DNA of 5,478 nucleotides from Spirochaetia bacterium (GTDB lineage Bacteria; Spirochaetota; UBA4802; UBA5550): the NCBI GenBank assembly GCA_031289575.1, contig JAITPE010000004.1, forward strand, positions 1 through 5,478, in the 5' to 3' direction. Under the pieces are notes generated by a model. The model was not told the origin of the DNA. It saw only the letters and a program-made list of their open reading frames with translations, and did not search any database. Below, one piece after another: positions 5,373 to 5,478 of this stretch (position 1 is the first letter of the stretch; every line of letters starts with the position of its first letter). The translations under genes and the position numbers were made by a program.

Positions 5373-5478
5373 GCATTTTTTGATTTCTATGTGCCAGGTT
5401 ATAACAAGAACTCACATGCAAACTACAAAATAATTTGACATTTTATGACTGATTCTTACCTTTATCTAAAACATAAAA
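5373..5478. other. AT-rich right flank without a supported gene
   Basis: No complete coding region is seen here. On the minus strand one frame is open from the window edge to a TAA at 5443-5445 (last residues DKGKNQS) and could be the end of a gene outside. On the plus strand an ATG at 5445 is open to the edge (MTDSYLYLKHK) but has no ribosome-binding site. Neither is long enough to call. Confidence 0.3.

Noticed and set aside
5435..5478. Plus-strand TTGACA (5435-5440) and an ATG at 5445 open to the window edge
   Set aside because: The -35-like box is too close to the ATG to serve it, no good -10 follows, and there is no ribosome-binding site. Sequence beyond the edge would be needed.

Overview
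The window is a stretch of bacterial chromosome (or an accessory element joined to one) with two convergent blocks and an AT-rich right flank. From left to right it holds: a plus-strand P-loop ATPase of the AAA_14/DUF4143 type (38-1288); a 35-nt perfect palindrome at the convergent junction; the minus-strand phenylalanyl-tRNA synthetase operon, read right to left as pheS (3737-4768) then pheT (1328-3724); and, from about 4923 to the right edge, an AT-rich segment with two small minus-strand genes of unknown function (54 and 52 aa).

The PheRS subunits are the bacterial type. The alpha subunit is about 340 aa with an N-terminal coiled coil and a Cys-cluster insertion. The beta subunit is about 800 aa with the tRNA-binding OB fold, B3/4, B5, catalytic-like and FDX-ACB domains all present. 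This shows the host is a bacterium, and base composition is moderate. The phylum cannot be fixed by eye. Bacterial-type PheRS argues against the spirochaetes whose PheRS is archaeal-like, and DUF4143 ATPases are common in several anaerobic and uncultured lineages, but that is weak inference.

How the parts work together: PheS and PheT form the (alpha-beta)2 enzyme that charges tRNA-Phe. The genes are 12 nt apart and are probably cotranscribed from a promoter just upstream of pheS. No T-box leader, pheM-like leader peptide or ribosomal-protein neighbours are visible. The ATPase has no obvious functional link to PheRS and probably sits beside it as a mobile or defence-like orphan. The two small right-hand genes have their own strong ribosome-binding site and promoter, an operator-like palindrome, and a hairpin between them. 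One encodes a CxxC zinc-knuckle-like protein with a GGRPKK tail that resembles an AT-hook.

The points most worth a second look are: an A-AAA-AAA slippery heptamer abutting a strong hairpin inside pheT, which on the other strand is a textbook intrinsic terminator; the perfect palindrome that overlaps the ATPase stop codon; and the small two-gene AT-rich cassette.
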